DNA of 64,000 bases, taken from Sarcomyxa edulis (Eukaryota; Basidiomycota; Agaricomycetes; Agaricales; Mycenaceae). The stretch is taken from positions 434,001-498,000 of the forward strand of contig QUOL01000014.1 in the NCBI GenBank assembly GCA_009761415.1. Reading direction: 5' to 3'. Positions 23,162-34,479 of the stretch are shown one piece after another (the stretch's first letter is position 1; every line of letters begins with the position of its first letter). The notes beneath the pieces were generated by a model. It made no database searches, had not been told where the DNA came from, and saw only the letters and a program-made list of their open reading frames with translations. A program made the translations under genes and the position numbers.

Positions 23162-24398
23162 TTACTGATAGTTTAAATAATAATCCAGCAGCATTCCAGC
23201 CCATATGATGTACCCCATAGTGCCATTAGCCTACGCAGTATAATTTAGCGGTAGATTCCTCGAGCTTCAATAGATGGCTACAACAAGACTGACCTGAAAT
23301 TTGGCGCCACTATCATCCGGCACGTCTACTCTCCAGGTTACAAATTGCCAGGTAAAGTGCAGTACAGCTCCAAGGCACGTCACGATGAAAAACGCCGGAC
23401 CTTGGCCATTCAGATGACCTGCATAAGCTAAACAACCAATAAAGAGCGAAGCGAATACGACGAGAATTGGGCGAACCCAACCTCCAAATAAGAGTGCGGT
23501 GGACTTGACGCCGATTTTTGCGTCGTCCGTGCGGTCTTGGCAAGAGTATATTGTGTCGTATACAATGGTCCAGCTAGGATATTAGCCAGTGAAGTGAGCA
23601 ATGACACGTCGCATGGTATAAGTCAAACATACCAGATAGTTCCGAGGTACGCTATGACCATCTGAAGGGGAAACTCGTCGCTGACAGAAGTCCATGCAAC
23701 AAGTAATCCCCAATTCATTGCGAGGCCTGAGACGATACATTATTAGAGCATTCTCGTTTAAGAGGACGGTATTCGATGACCTAGCCAAGCTTGGGGCCAC
23801 CACGTCCAGCGTTTCATGAGCGGGTAGAGGGCATGTAAGGGAAAGACTCCAAAGATACCGAGGAAAGCCCTGTGCTGAAATTTTGGTACAGGTGTGGAAG
23901 GAAGGGAGAGAAGATACTAACGCGGTGGGATTTGCAAAGAGTAGCATCGACAGACTAGCGGTAACTAGTAAAACGAGCAAGACCCATGCCTGTAGAATTG
24001 AGATTGATCCAGAGGCAAGAGGTCTATTTCGTGTTCGAGCTGTAAAGATCCAATAGTTCTCGGTCCATCTTGGACTTCAGCAGAACCTATACGTACCAAC
24101 AAAGCGATCTATATCCCTATCACAGATATCATTGATGACGCAAGCAGCACTGTGCAATAGAGTGCTTCCGATCGCGTACATCATAGTTTGAATAGCGAGA
24201 ACTCTGGGCGGAAGTCCAGTCGAATAGGCGGCCATGGTGAGTCCCCAAGCTATACGAGATCATCAAACATCAACTGTCAAGAAGGATTAACTTGGGCATG
24301 GGAGCGTGCGAACCACATGGCCAAAATACGAGGATGCTACCGAGAGGGAACTTATGTAGACGAGTGAGCTCTAGATAGAGCCTGAATCGAGAGGGCAT
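23162..24398 (-). CDS. UbiA-family aromatic prenyltransferase (COQ2-like)
   Basis: This polytopic membrane enzyme joins a prenyl diphosphate to an aromatic acceptor, usually 4-hydroxybenzoate. The first Asp-rich motif is INDICDRDIDRFV (NDxxDxxxD), followed by ARTRNRPLASGSISILQAW. Next is YPLMKRWTWWPQAWLGLAMN, very like COQ2. The second Asp motif is IVYDTIYSCQDRTDDAKIG, then VKSTALLFGG. The protein ends IIWAGMLLDYYLNYQ and is about 315 residues. The start MPSRFRLYLELTRLHKFPLG begins directly at the first conserved helix, with no mitochondrial targeting sequence, which a ubiquinone-pathway COQ2 would need. This, and its place among oxidative tailoring genes, suggests a duplicated copy used in secondary metabolism, as in fungal prenylated-phenol pathways. 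An upstream targeting exon was looked for and not found. About seven introns. Confidence 0.88.
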
Positions 24399-25476
24399 TG
24401 CGGGCGTGGAGGGTCGAGTCGTAGTAGTTAGTACCACTTAAGTCAAGCTCCCGTCAGTAAAGGTGGTGCCCAGCAGAGATAGTGATAAAGTACTCACCAT
24501 CGGGGCCTTAAGGTCACTTTGCGTACTAATCTAACGAGGCTAACGGAGAACATGCATTTAGAAAGAGGGTACTTCCTTCGAAATGCAAGTTTGCGCTTCT
24601 CGATCCGACATCCTCGCTAGAACCAAAGAATGACGGCCATACAGTGGTTTGCTTATCTGGAATTCGAAATGCGTGCAATGCGAACCATGCAACTGTGTAT
24701 CACCTGAATCACTATCACAATGGTGTCGACGATCTTCGAAGTTCAAGTGAATTTGCAGCAAGACGTACCTAATTGACTCCGACTCGCGATCGCTCAACTT
24801 ACACACCGGTCATTTGTGAGATTGCCAAAGAAGCCTCAACTGGCTATTGACACCAATAACTTGAGTCACGTCTTTCCCTCGCCTGCCAAGTTCTTGATGC
24901 GAACGCTCCAGCAAGGGAACGAGAATCGAAGGAAGCCAGCACAACCTCGCCGCACAGCACGACCGTCAATCAAGATGTACAGTTCATCCCAGCGGCGCGA
25001 CAAACTCTTGTGAGTAATGGACCATCGGATCGGAGAACACTTACCTGAAACATGTGCGACATTATTGGTCTCTGGATGGAGGTTTCTTGAGGTATGTATA
25101 GCTTTGTATTGGGACGATGTTGCAAAGTCGGTAGAAGGACTACTGAAGAGATTAGGCGTGAACACGAGTCCAAAGGGACTTATGAAAATGAGAGTGCAGC
25201 GAAAAGGACGAGCGTGTCGTGTGGGCAATGGTGCACCCACGCCTGACAGTATCCCTCAAATTTTCACAGCGCAACGTACGACACTCAGGTCCCAAGTACC
25301 GAAGGAGACTCTATCCGGACATCCAGACCCTCCCTGAAACTCGTTTCTTGTCTATTGAAATGACGGATTACGATGCATATCCGTGCTCGTCAATGCGGTA
25401 TTGGTCTGATTGTAGTGTACATACTGATGGTTTCTATTGTAGAATGGCTTGATAATACAATTTTCGAGTACTGCAT
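24399..25476. other. Intergenic region holding a GT61 relic
   Basis: This 1.08-kb region lies between the prenyltransferase start and the epoxide hydrolase stop, both minus strand. Apart from the inactivated glycosyltransferase fragment described separately it shows no coding signal. The prenyltransferase promoter should lie at about 24400-24700. Confidence 0.45.
24940..25235 (-). pseudogene. Inactivated fragment of a GT61 glycosyltransferase
   Basis: Read on the minus strand, this segment parallels the 5' end of the intact GT61 gene at 38810. It shares GCCCACACGAC, a diverged membrane-anchor region, TTCACGCCTAATCTCT, CGACTTTGCAA against CGATTTTGCAA, and AATGTCGCACATGTTTCAG against AATTGTCGCACATGTCCCAG. 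In the relic this last block is followed by the canonical donor GTAAGT, where the intact gene has GCAAGT. After the intron, GTACATCTTGA matches GTACATTTTGA, then similarity fades. The reading frame is shifted by small deletions and no catalytic part remains. It is a truncated duplicate, probably left by local duplication or rearrangement within the cluster. Confidence 0.75.
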
Positions 25477-26909
25477 TCAAAAACCTTTAGATTCCATCCA
25501 TGCTTCCAAAGCAGAATGGCTAGAAGTAGCAAATGAATTATCAGACAATGGAATGCAAGTGAAAAATAGGGATTCGGCGTACAACTCGGCAGGCTTCGCT
25601 TCCATGATGAAGTGGTCCGAGTCGATATCCACAGAGGTCAGATCCTTGATGAAGCTGCTTTGAATCGACGCTACGGGAGGTATGACGACCGCATCTCGAA
25701 GGCCTTGGAAATATAAGGCCGGAATGTTGATATGCGATCGTTCACCGACGAGGTCTTTTGAGCTGCGGTGAGCTCCGGCGAACATGAAGTTAGAAGAGAC
25801 AGATAGGCACACCCTGGTCATCATCTCGCTGGACGTTGAGAAAAAAGGCTTTGTACCAATTCAGACGGGCAGCATAATGGCCGTCCCCCAACTCTCTTCG
25901 ATAAATGGCGAGATCCTGTGGTTATTGTTCAATGTCGAGCAACAACAAAATCAAACACCGTGTACTTACATCTTCGGATACATAGTCAGCTATCTCCAAC
26001 TTTTGGTCAGACAGCAGAAAGGTCTTCATGTTATCACCGTTTGCCCAATATTTACTCCAGAGCGCGGGGGTGTCTTTCGCGAAGACAATCGTTAGGAGAC
26101 TGTCAATCTGAGACAGTGACTGTGATGAGGATATGGCAGTACAACGTAGTAAACATCGGTACGTACGTGTTCCGTCAGAATAGCAGGAGCCTCTGAGCCG
26201 GAGAAGAACTTGAAGTAGTCCATAATATCGTATCCCACTTGGCCTCGGAACAAGGCATTGAACGCGTCGCAGTCAAACCGGTCTGGAGAAGGGGGAAGAT
26301 AGGGAAAGGCTAGCCTACAGGAAAAGATGAATGTCAGAATGACCGTTGTCATTGATTGAAGTCACGGTAAACGTACATCACCAGACCTTGTATCCTCCCT
26401 GGCTTTCGCAGATGCAAACGCGCAGCGACGGGTGAACCTAAGTCATGAAATACTTGAGAAAATGATACTGCTTAGCTAGGGTGCAGCATACCCCAGTCAT
26501 GGCCTATATCGCATGAGCGTTAATTGGGAGTCTAAACCAGGATGGAGAATTTCAAACCGATCGCGACAACTTGTTCGTTCTCCTGGACCAACTCGCTCAA
26601 AAGAGCATCGAGCGACTCCACCATCTTGCTAAATCTGTACTCGGCAACGTCGAGAGGTTTGTCCGTGCCGCCATAACCCAACATTTCGGGCAGGATAACA
26701 CCATAACCGAGTTGCTGAAGGAAAGGCACGGTGTAACGCCAACTATAGACACAACCAGGGTGACCGTGCATCAAAAGGCACCATGTCGACGTTGACTGTG
26801 GACGGGAGGAGTAATAGCGATAATTGACAGATGCGAATACGCCGGATTGCCAGTTGAGATCGTCGAGTCGGATGTTGCTGGAGACTTGGAGAGATTTCGT
26901 CTCGGACAT
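25477..26909 (-). CDS. Epoxide hydrolase (alpha/beta hydrolase fold)
   Basis: The start MSETKSLQVSSNIRLDDLNW leads to the oxyanion motif LLMHGHPGCVYSWRYTVPFL (HGxP). LGYGVILPEMLGYGGTDKP follows. The nucleophile elbow GHDWGSPVAARLHLRKPGRI holds the catalytic Asp in HDWGS, and its codons are split by an intron. The cap region has FPYLPPSPDRFDCDAFNALF and ELGDGHYAARLNWYKAFF, as in fungal epoxide hydrolases. The catalytic His is in DSDHFIMEAKPAEL. The HGxP-HDWG combination is that of soluble epoxide hydrolases rather than lipases. About six introns are inferred. The final exon reads open to TGA at 25477, giving a slightly long tail that could hide one more intron. It is divergent from GMC 2 and shares a 496-bp promoter region with it. 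Confidence 0.86.
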
Positions 26910-27405
26910 GTTGGAATCCCCTCTTGCAACCTCAACCTCGGGGTAACAAGTGAGCACCCTAACAATACCCTATCTACTTGCTATTTATTCCTAGTAGTCC
27001 GTGATTCGGGGCGATCAACCATCCCGAGCCAGTGTTGGGTCTGACCGTCTAGCGCCGCCCAGGTTTGCCACGCCGCCACGGTTTCTATTCGAATTCATGT
27101 TCTTCTCATCTTCAACCCTTCTCGCATCAGAAGCAACCGGAGAGTATCACCCTCGATTACGGCCCATTATAAAGATTAACCCGCCGCTGCGCTTTGGTGG
27201 CAGCCCAGTCCCAGTTTTAGATCTCGTATCATGATCTCCATTTGCAGTTGATGTTGACCTCAAAGTCATTAGGAACCATCTATTAGCGTACAGGCACGGG
27301 CCCTTGATCTGGAGCCACCAGTAAGTAACTGCCGCAACGTAGATACACCTATAAAGCTGAATTTTGACCAGGCAAGGTCTTAATCCCTCAGCCAATTGTT
27401 TCAGC
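26910..27405. other. Shared divergent promoter, epoxide hydrolase / GMC 2
   Basis: These 496 bp lie between two divergent starts. ATTATAAAG at about 27167 is a possible TATA element, but it lies 230 bp from the GMC 2 ATG. Otherwise nothing can be named. Confidence 0.4.
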
Positions 27406-30049
27406 ATGCGGACCAGACCCTTGTTTCTCTTACCGTTATCCCTCTTTCTTCGCGTCGAAGCCATTATCGTGTCCGGAGAAGTATTCTCGCAGACATCATA
27501 TGACTACATTGTTGTGGGCGGTGGAACCACAGGACTCGCCCTAGCTTCATTGTTCGTTCTAAATCCAGCCAAGTCAGATCTCTTCTAACGCGCAAAGCGT
27601 CTGTATAGACTTTCCAAAGATCACCGCAACTTGGTCGGCGTCATTGAGGCTGGTCATCATATCGAAAGCAATGATATTTTGATTCCAGGTGGGGGGAGAT
27701 TCCTTATCTTTCTAGAAGCCGCTGATAGAACCTTCGCAGGCCTTATTGGTAGCACTCTAGGAGGTGGGCGGTTCACAATGTAAACCGCCCGAGTTTCATC
27801 GATTCACATAACCTACAGATCCGAGCGTGGACTGGCTCTTCTCTACCGTTCCTCAAGTAAACCTATTCGGTCGGCAACTTGAATTGGGCAGAGGAAAATG
27901 CCTTGGCGGTACTTCGGCCCTAAACTTCATGGCGCACACTCGGTAAAATATGAACCACCTCTGGAGTTCACCGGATCTCAACTAACAAGTTTCGGATAGG
28001 GCTTCATGCACGGAATATGACGGCGAGTATTTCCATCAATGAAAGGTGAATACGAGGTTTTGACCACCTAGTTCTCAAGGCTGGGGGTCCCTTGGAAACC
28101 CGGGCTGGAATTTCTCCGTCATTCAAGAGCATATCAAACAGTCGGAGAATTGGACCCCCCCGGATATCGCCATCGCGGAGGAATTCCATGCTAACAGGGA
28201 CTTTGCTAACCACGGAACCCATGGTTCTATCCGTACAGCATCGTATACGTTCTACAGTGATGTTGTTCTTCCCTTCTTCCATACTATGAATGCGTTAGGC
28301 ATCCCAACCAACGACCAATCTGTAAGAGGATCTCTCACATCTGTGTATCAAATCAAACAACTAATCAGCTTCAGAATGGCGGTAATCCCAGAGGTGTCTT
28401 TTCAGTAACGGCGACCGTCGATGCGGTCAATCGGACGAGAAGTTATGCTACAACGGTGCGTCTTAGATCAAGGTCATCTTTTCGTTATCATAGGTAATCA
28501 TTGTTGACAGGGTTATTTCGAGCCTGATGAGATCCGACAGAACTTTCAAGTAGTGACGGGTGCACAGGTTACTGAGATTATTCTCTCAAAGACCCCATCT
28601 GGTCTATTTCGAGCTACGGGCGTCCACGCTGTGAACATTGCTGATGGCTCGGAATGGACTGCTCACGCAACGAAAGAGATAATTCTGTCGGCTGGGTCAA
28701 TAGGAACCCCCCAATTACTGGAGCTATCGGGTAAAGTGAGATCACAATTTTGCATCTTCAAGATCTGACGTCAGATCAGGTATCGGGAACTCGACGCTGT
28801 TAACGGACTTAGGAATTGACCCTATCATCGATCTTCCTGGGGTGGGAGAGAACTTACAGGTGGTTCTCAATGTCGTATCCCTACGTATAATTCTATTCAC
28901 ATTGTCTCTAGGATCACCCTGGAATCGTGGTAGACTTTCAGGCTCTCGACAATCTCACAACCTTCGATGAACTTACAAATGCAACGTTTGCTGCGGAAGA
29001 ATTTCAGCTGTACGTTGAAAATCGTACGGGGATGTATTCTTCGACTGCATCGACCTTGGCCTTCCTCGCTCTCGAAGACTTCGTTCCAACTAATGTTCTT
29101 GACACTTTAAAGCAAGAATTGGACACTGCTCTCCAATCAGATAAGACATACAACACCTCGTCGTTCCAGTTGGAGCGTTCTTGGATGGATGATAATACTG
29201 TCCCACACCTAGAGATGGTATTGTTCCCTGGTGAGTGGGAAATGTTCTGCACTATATTTTGGTCTGAGCTGACACCTCACTAGCGTTGACCGGCTCAAAC
29301 ACGCCAGCCGTTCCTGGGAAGAAATACTATACTATATCGTTCTTATTAGAGCATTGTTGGTCGCGTGGGACAGTAAGTAAAGGCATCCAAAACAGGTTCA
29401 GAGACTGACACCGCCAAAAATATAGGTTCACATCGTCTCCAATAATGGTACAGCACCTCCTGCAATTGATCTACGCTATTTGAGTGCCCCCGCAGACATC
29501 GGTACTGTCAAAAGTCATATGTTTCCATTCAGTTCCTAAACCCGAAATACTAGATACCAAGGTACTTGTAGAAGCCGTCAAGTTCGCATTGAAGCTTGGC
29601 GCAACTGAACCAATGGCGGGTATCACCACGGATGTTCTGCAACCTGCATCGAATTCTACTGATGCTGATATTGCGGACTATCTGCACCATAACCTCGCCA
29701 CCAATTATCATCTAATCGGTGAGGAATCTTCCCGAACTCTTCATGCATTGGTTCTCATTGTAAGGTAGGTACTGCCGCCATGTTACCAAGACAGGAGGGC
29801 GGAGTCGTTGATTCTAACCTCCTTGTTTACGGCACTACCAATCTCAGGGTGGTGGATGCTAGCATCATGCCCTTGGTGAGTGGCTTGTCATAGTTTAGAC
29901 CGCGCAAATGTTCATGATGCTTACAGCAAGTTGCGGCCCATCCTTCCGCGGCCTTATATGGGTGAGTGAATCCATCGTAAAGCGTCCAGCATGCATTGAT
30001 CTACTATTGTAGCATCGCAGAGAAAATGGCCGCTTTGATTATGCAGTAG
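27406..30049 (+). CDS. GMC oxidoreductase 2, secreted (aryl-alcohol-oxidase-like)
   Basis: The signal peptide MRTRPLFLLPLSLFLRVEAI is followed by YDYIVVGGGTTGLALA, the FAD-binding GxGxxG motif. GRGKCLGGTSALNFMAHTR is GMC signature 1 and AGSIGTPQLLELSG is signature 2. VGENLQDHPGIVVDFQ precedes the substrate-domain block LDNLTTFDELTNATFAAEEF, RTGMYSSTASTLAFL and LERSWMDDNTVPHLEMVLFP. The catalytic His region is ATNYHLIGTAAMLPRQEGGV and the second His is in QVAAHPSAALYG. It ends AEKMAALIMQ. All motifs are intact, with about 14 short introns. It is closely related in sequence and exon layout to GMC 3 at 35.4 kb, so the two are paralogues; GMC 1 is more distant. Many potential N-glycosylation sites fit secretion. 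Convergent with the P450 gene, 121 bp apart. Confidence 0.9.
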
Positions 30050-30170
30050 GAAGATGGACTACTTTGTATGTAGTCTTGGACCTGGTCTGTCGGTCCCATT
30101 ACTATCTTAATATTATTATCGGCTTCGAATCTCGGTAGCAACTCGTCCTATTGAAAACCCGAAGAAGTGA

Positions 30171-32560
30171 CTAGTGAAGTAATTGTGCGTCCGCCCAATT
30201 GCTTTTTATGATCTCCACGGTATCGGCTGAACGAGGTATGAAAGAAACAGGAAGAGAACGAGGTTCGCTGCCAGAAGATTCACCCAAAATCCTACACGAG
30301 GGGTACATCAGGACTTACATGTTAACACTGTCCCTCCAAGTAAGCATATCGTCCAGATTTGCGGGAAGAGGGGCGTTGCCATGAGGCCGCAGCTCAAAGG
30401 CCCAGAGAATATTGGCAATGGCCAGCCATATCGAATCCAGGGCTAGCTGTCTACCGGGGCAAGCACTGAATGAGTCGGAAAAAGACGAAACTTAAGTTTG
30501 ATGAAGAGTATGTGTTAAACTTGCACTTGCCGTCTGCCGAATCTGAGAGCCAAGACTCAATTAGAGAAGTGAGACTCAAGAAGAACAAAAAATTGACGGA
30601 CCCAAACGTCCAGAGACCTTCAGCCAACGACGAATCTTTGGGAAGGCCACCTTCTTCGGTGCATTGGAAAAAACGATCTGGATCAAATACCGAAGGGTTT
30701 TCGAATACATCAGGATTCCGATGCATGTTCCATATTGACGCCTGATGCACGACTATCAGAGTTGCAGGAGTACGTCCAAGTAATCGTGACTTACGACGAC
30801 TAGGGTTCCAGCAGATATCTGGAAGGACATGAGGACGATCAGTCGTGTAGATGTCTATCAGAACCAAAAGCCTTACGTGGTACCCTTTCCATGTATCATC
30901 ATTCGCAGCTAAGTGCGGGAATGCGAGAGGTGTAACCGGACACCACCGTAGACATTCTTTGACTGTGGCAAAAAGATACGGTAGGTGGTGAAAGTCGTCC
31001 CATGATGGAGGTCGTCCGCAAAGTACACGGCTAAATTCCTCGTGTGCTCTTGAAAGCACTGTCGGATTGCTCACGCATCCTAAGATGAAACAATGTAGCA
31101 GGCACGACGTCGTATTTGTTCTGAGAATCAGCAATTGGAATCAGTATTTTTACTATATTATCAAGTGGGTCTCAGTGTCTCACCCTGCTTCGATGAAACT
31201 TCCGCCGATCTAGAAGGATATGAGTCTAATCCACGCAATCTACCAAACTATAAGCAAGGCCACGCACGTATATAATCGATTCATAGTCCAGGTCGAGTGT
31301 TGTCTGGTCGTGCAGGAGTTGACCGATCAAAGATGATCCGCTATGCTGGCGGGCTACATCTGCCCACCGAGAAAACAGCTACAACTGCAATGTTAGATGG
31401 CACTGAAAACCCCGAACTGGCTACATACTTTGACTTCTTCTGCATGCTTCCGTCTAGCTTCTTTCCGCCACGGGAATACAACGTCTGGGAGACAGTCCAG
31501 CCAAGGGAACGTGCTGCCAATTAGTCAATGATGAGCCACGAAAAAGTAAGCACGTATGTGACGGTGCGTGCAACGTACTCGACGAGTTGAGCACCGAAAA
31601 TCAGCTGTAGTAAGGCAATAGGTTCAAAACATAGGCGACGAGATGGAGAACAATCTCTTACATCAGATCCCATAGACTCGTTATTCTCAAGAACCGAAGG
31701 AAACTGATCCTCGGCTTCTTGAAGGGACATCCCGTAACAAATACCAAGGACGATTCCCGACGAGAATCGCTTGAAACAAGCGGCATAGTCATCTACGTTA
31801 GTGAGCAGCTCGGCCAGCAATTTTTTGCACTGGAGTAGTTGGCGTTGACGATTGTACACTGGCTCTATATAAGAATTGAGAGTCAGTGACTTGAGGAAGT
31901 GGGCCTGGAAATGAGCATTCACGATGTGCTGAAAAAAGGTACCGCATGGCTGCTCGTTGTTGCTTAAACTCGTGGCCAAAAGGTAACAACAACATTCGTC
32001 TATTGCCAGACCGATATGTACCAGCATAAGGTAGCCGTTTGCGCGAGGAGTAATTCGCAGCACGCGCCCCTAGCTGATACAATCCGCTCGTCAGTGTAAA
32101 TCGTAAAATGGATCCACCGTAACTGACGACTCACAAGTTCTTCCGCGTCCTTGGGGTCACTTAAGATCAGGAGATTGTCGTTCATGACTTGAACTGATAT
32201 AACAGTTCCTGCAAAAGTGACGATCAGCTATCGATGTGGCTACAGAATGGCCTGCAACGGACCGTATCTTCTGAAGACATGTTCAAACCATCTCCAGGTC
32301 TCCTTGGAAGATATCTGGAAGATGTTGCCTGTGGAGGTGGTCGTAAGTGGACGGAAGGTAAAAAGAAGGAGTGTCGGCGTACCAAAGAACGGTATCTTTG
32401 CGGGACCAGGTAGACTTTTCGAAGATCGGTTACAGAGATATACGAAAAGCAAACTTGTTCCAATCAAGATCTGCGGAAACAGAAACTGCGATCGAAAAAC
32501 GGCTCGGGTAACGCTGGATGCATGGTCATACAGGGAGCAGATAGTTTTGAAGAGATTCAT
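30171..32560 (-). CDS. Cytochrome P450 monooxygenase, membrane-anchored
   Basis: The N-terminal anchor FPQILIGTSLLFVYLC is followed by the Pro-rich hinge KSLPGPAKIPFFG. Further exons give YGTVISVQVMNDNLLILSDP and EELLGARAANYSSRKRLPYA. The I-helix motif is IGGSFIEAGTNTTS, with Asn where Asp or Glu is usual. The K-helix ExxR is in FATVKECLRWCPVTPLAFPH. The meander is FENPSVFDPDRFF. The haem loop reads FGFGRRACPGR and is split by a 65-nt intron (30466-30530) that begins GC. Only this donor restores the motif, since the nearby GT gives a stop. The C-terminus is SFIPRSADTVEIIKSNWADA. It looks like the Agaricomycete families that hydroxylate terpenoid or phenolic products. About ten introns. Intact and likely functional. 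Confidence 0.88.
30466..30530 (-). other. GC-AG intron within the P450 haem-binding motif
   Basis: The donor reads CG|GCAAGT and the acceptor TTCAG|T on the minus strand. Joining them makes FGFGRRACPGR. Using the GT two bases later gives a frame ending in a stop five codons on. Confidence 0.8.
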
Positions 32561-33020
32561 AGTTCGACAGGACCGCCCTGAGACTAATGCTAGTAGTGCA
32601 TCCTTGTCTTATGCATTTCGAGTCAGACACAAGAAGAACAGAAGGCATAATGCTTACCTGAGAGAATGGCGAAATCTACGCCGATAAGACCGGAAACCGC
32701 CCAACTCACTCGTTCTACTAGGTCATGTCGATCGGCTATATTTGACACTCTTCCTTCAGAAAGGTCTTGCACTGAGGGTCTCTACCTTCCATCAGTAATA
32801 GTCCGGAATAGGACGGAATTTGTGCATGCAGTTACCTCGGAATTTCCGCAGACTCATATTGGGAACTCGGAAGTAATCGAGCCTCGATGTTTTCCGTGCC
32901 CAGATCATTCAGAAGCTTCAGCCACAATTGTGTTCCCTATTTGTGTCTTCGATGTTCAGTCCCTATCGTACAGCCCACGGATTACGAACCGCCATATACA
33001 CATCTCGTCAACTCATCATT
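32561..33020. other. P450 upstream region
   Basis: This 460-bp stretch lies between the P450 start and the reductase stop, both minus strand. It should hold the P450 promoter. No gene is seen. Confidence 0.4.
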
Positions 33021-34405
33021 TCAATCCCATCCGGCGTCACTCCGAGCCAATAGATCTCTGGAGGCGTCTATAACAGCATCCTCTATACTCCTCCATTTGA
33101 TACCGAGAATAACTTCAGCAGGCGTGAGGTCAAACTCTATATCCTCCGCTCCCGGAAACTGTGGGACGTAAGCGTCCACATTTGTCGGAGGAATAGTGCG
33201 ATCTGGAAAGGCTTCTCTCAGAAGGTCGCAAACCTTAGCCCAAGACGTTTTTCCACCAGTGCAGATAAAGCGTTGGTTGATAGCTCGTGGGGCCGTCAAG
33301 CTCCGAATCATGCAATCCGCGACATCATAACTATGAACCAGTAGGACTTTTGGGGTTTAAATATAGAAACGGCTTGCGATGAACATGTAGAGACACGTAC
33401 CGTTAATGGACGGAGCAGCGAAAGGTTTCCTGTTACCTAGAAAGTCCCAAAGGTTTCCCAGAGATACATCAGGGCGAGGAGGGCCATTGATCTATGATGT
33501 ATTCAGCAATACACATACAGATACCGTAAGAAATTCGCACCTCATTGAACACGGGCCCGAGGGCAATGGATGGAAGCACCACATTAAGGTCGAATCCCAC
33601 CTGCAACACAGTAAGAACGAAATTCGATCGTAGAACAATGGCATAATTACGCTGTGGTTCTTCACGAATTCCCAAGCGGCCTGAAAACATCCGGGTTAAC
33701 GTTAGCCCGGGACTCGAGTTAGTCAGACAGAGGTATGTACCTTTTCGGCTTTGAGTTTTGAATTGACGTAGCAGTGGAACCCAATAGCCGGATCTTCTGA
33801 GTTCTTCACAGCCTCTGGAGAAAGGACATTCCAGTCGGTTGCGTCTGTTTTCTCACCTGGCGGCTTATTGTTCATGATAACAGACCCAACGGTTCCGATG
33901 AGGGTGACACGAGCTACAGACGGAGTAGCTGCTGCTGCTTGGAGTATCGCCAGAGTTCCTCTAACAGCTGGAACGACCTGAAAATGACGACAAAATGTAA
34001 GGGGACTTCTGCAACCATAAGACGTGTGATAGCTACTCACTTGGGTTTCTGGTGACGTTTGGTCCATAGTATTTGGTGAGGCAATATGCAACACTCCAGC
34101 CACACCTTTGGGAGATGAGAATACGCATCGGAATTGACATTATGAAGATGGCAGTATCTACCTCCCATTGCAGCACCGTAATCATCGGCAGACTCGAAAT
34201 TGGGAATTTCCACAAGTTCAAATTTGTTAGAAAGGTCTGAGAATTTCGAGTGCAATACGCGAGTCAACTTGTCCCCTTTGATAAGAGAACGCACGGTCCC
34301 ACGAACGCGAAAGCCTGATTCCAATAGTCGAACAACAAGGGTGGAACCTATATGGCCATTGATGCCCGTGACGAGGATGAGAGACCCAGAAGGAACAACA
34401 GGCAT
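33021..34405 (-). CDS. NAD(P)H-dependent reductase, extended SDR (dihydroflavonol-reductase-like)
   Basis: The start MPVVPSGSLILVTGINGHIG carries the Rossmann motif TGxxGxxG. VVRLLESGFRVRGTVRSLIK follows, as in GRE2-, dihydroflavonol- and cinnamoyl-CoA-reductase-like enzymes. Next come VAGVLHIASPNTMDQTSPET and RGTLAILQAAAATPSVARVT. The catalytic YxxxK is in CYVNSKLKAEK. Then come GFDLNVVLPSIALGPVFN and YDVADCMIRSLTAPRAINQR. The tail is EDIEFDLTPAEVILGIKWRS, ending LLARSDAGWD. Such enzymes reduce ketones or aldehydes using NADPH. About seven introns. It lies in the same orientation as the P450 and divergent from GMC 3, sharing a 1-kb promoter region. The substrate is unknown. Confidence 0.87.
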
Positions 34406-34479
34406 TGGGAGAAATCGATTCGACAAGTACAGAAAGATAGATCCTCGCGATGACGGTCGCAAAGTGGACAAAGTCTACA

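Noticed and set aside
24558..24806. Possible upstream exon carrying a mitochondrial targeting peptide for the prenyltransferase
   Set aside because: The minus-strand frame is acidic in places (DRRHHCDSDSGD) and has no joinable donor in phase with the first conserved exon.
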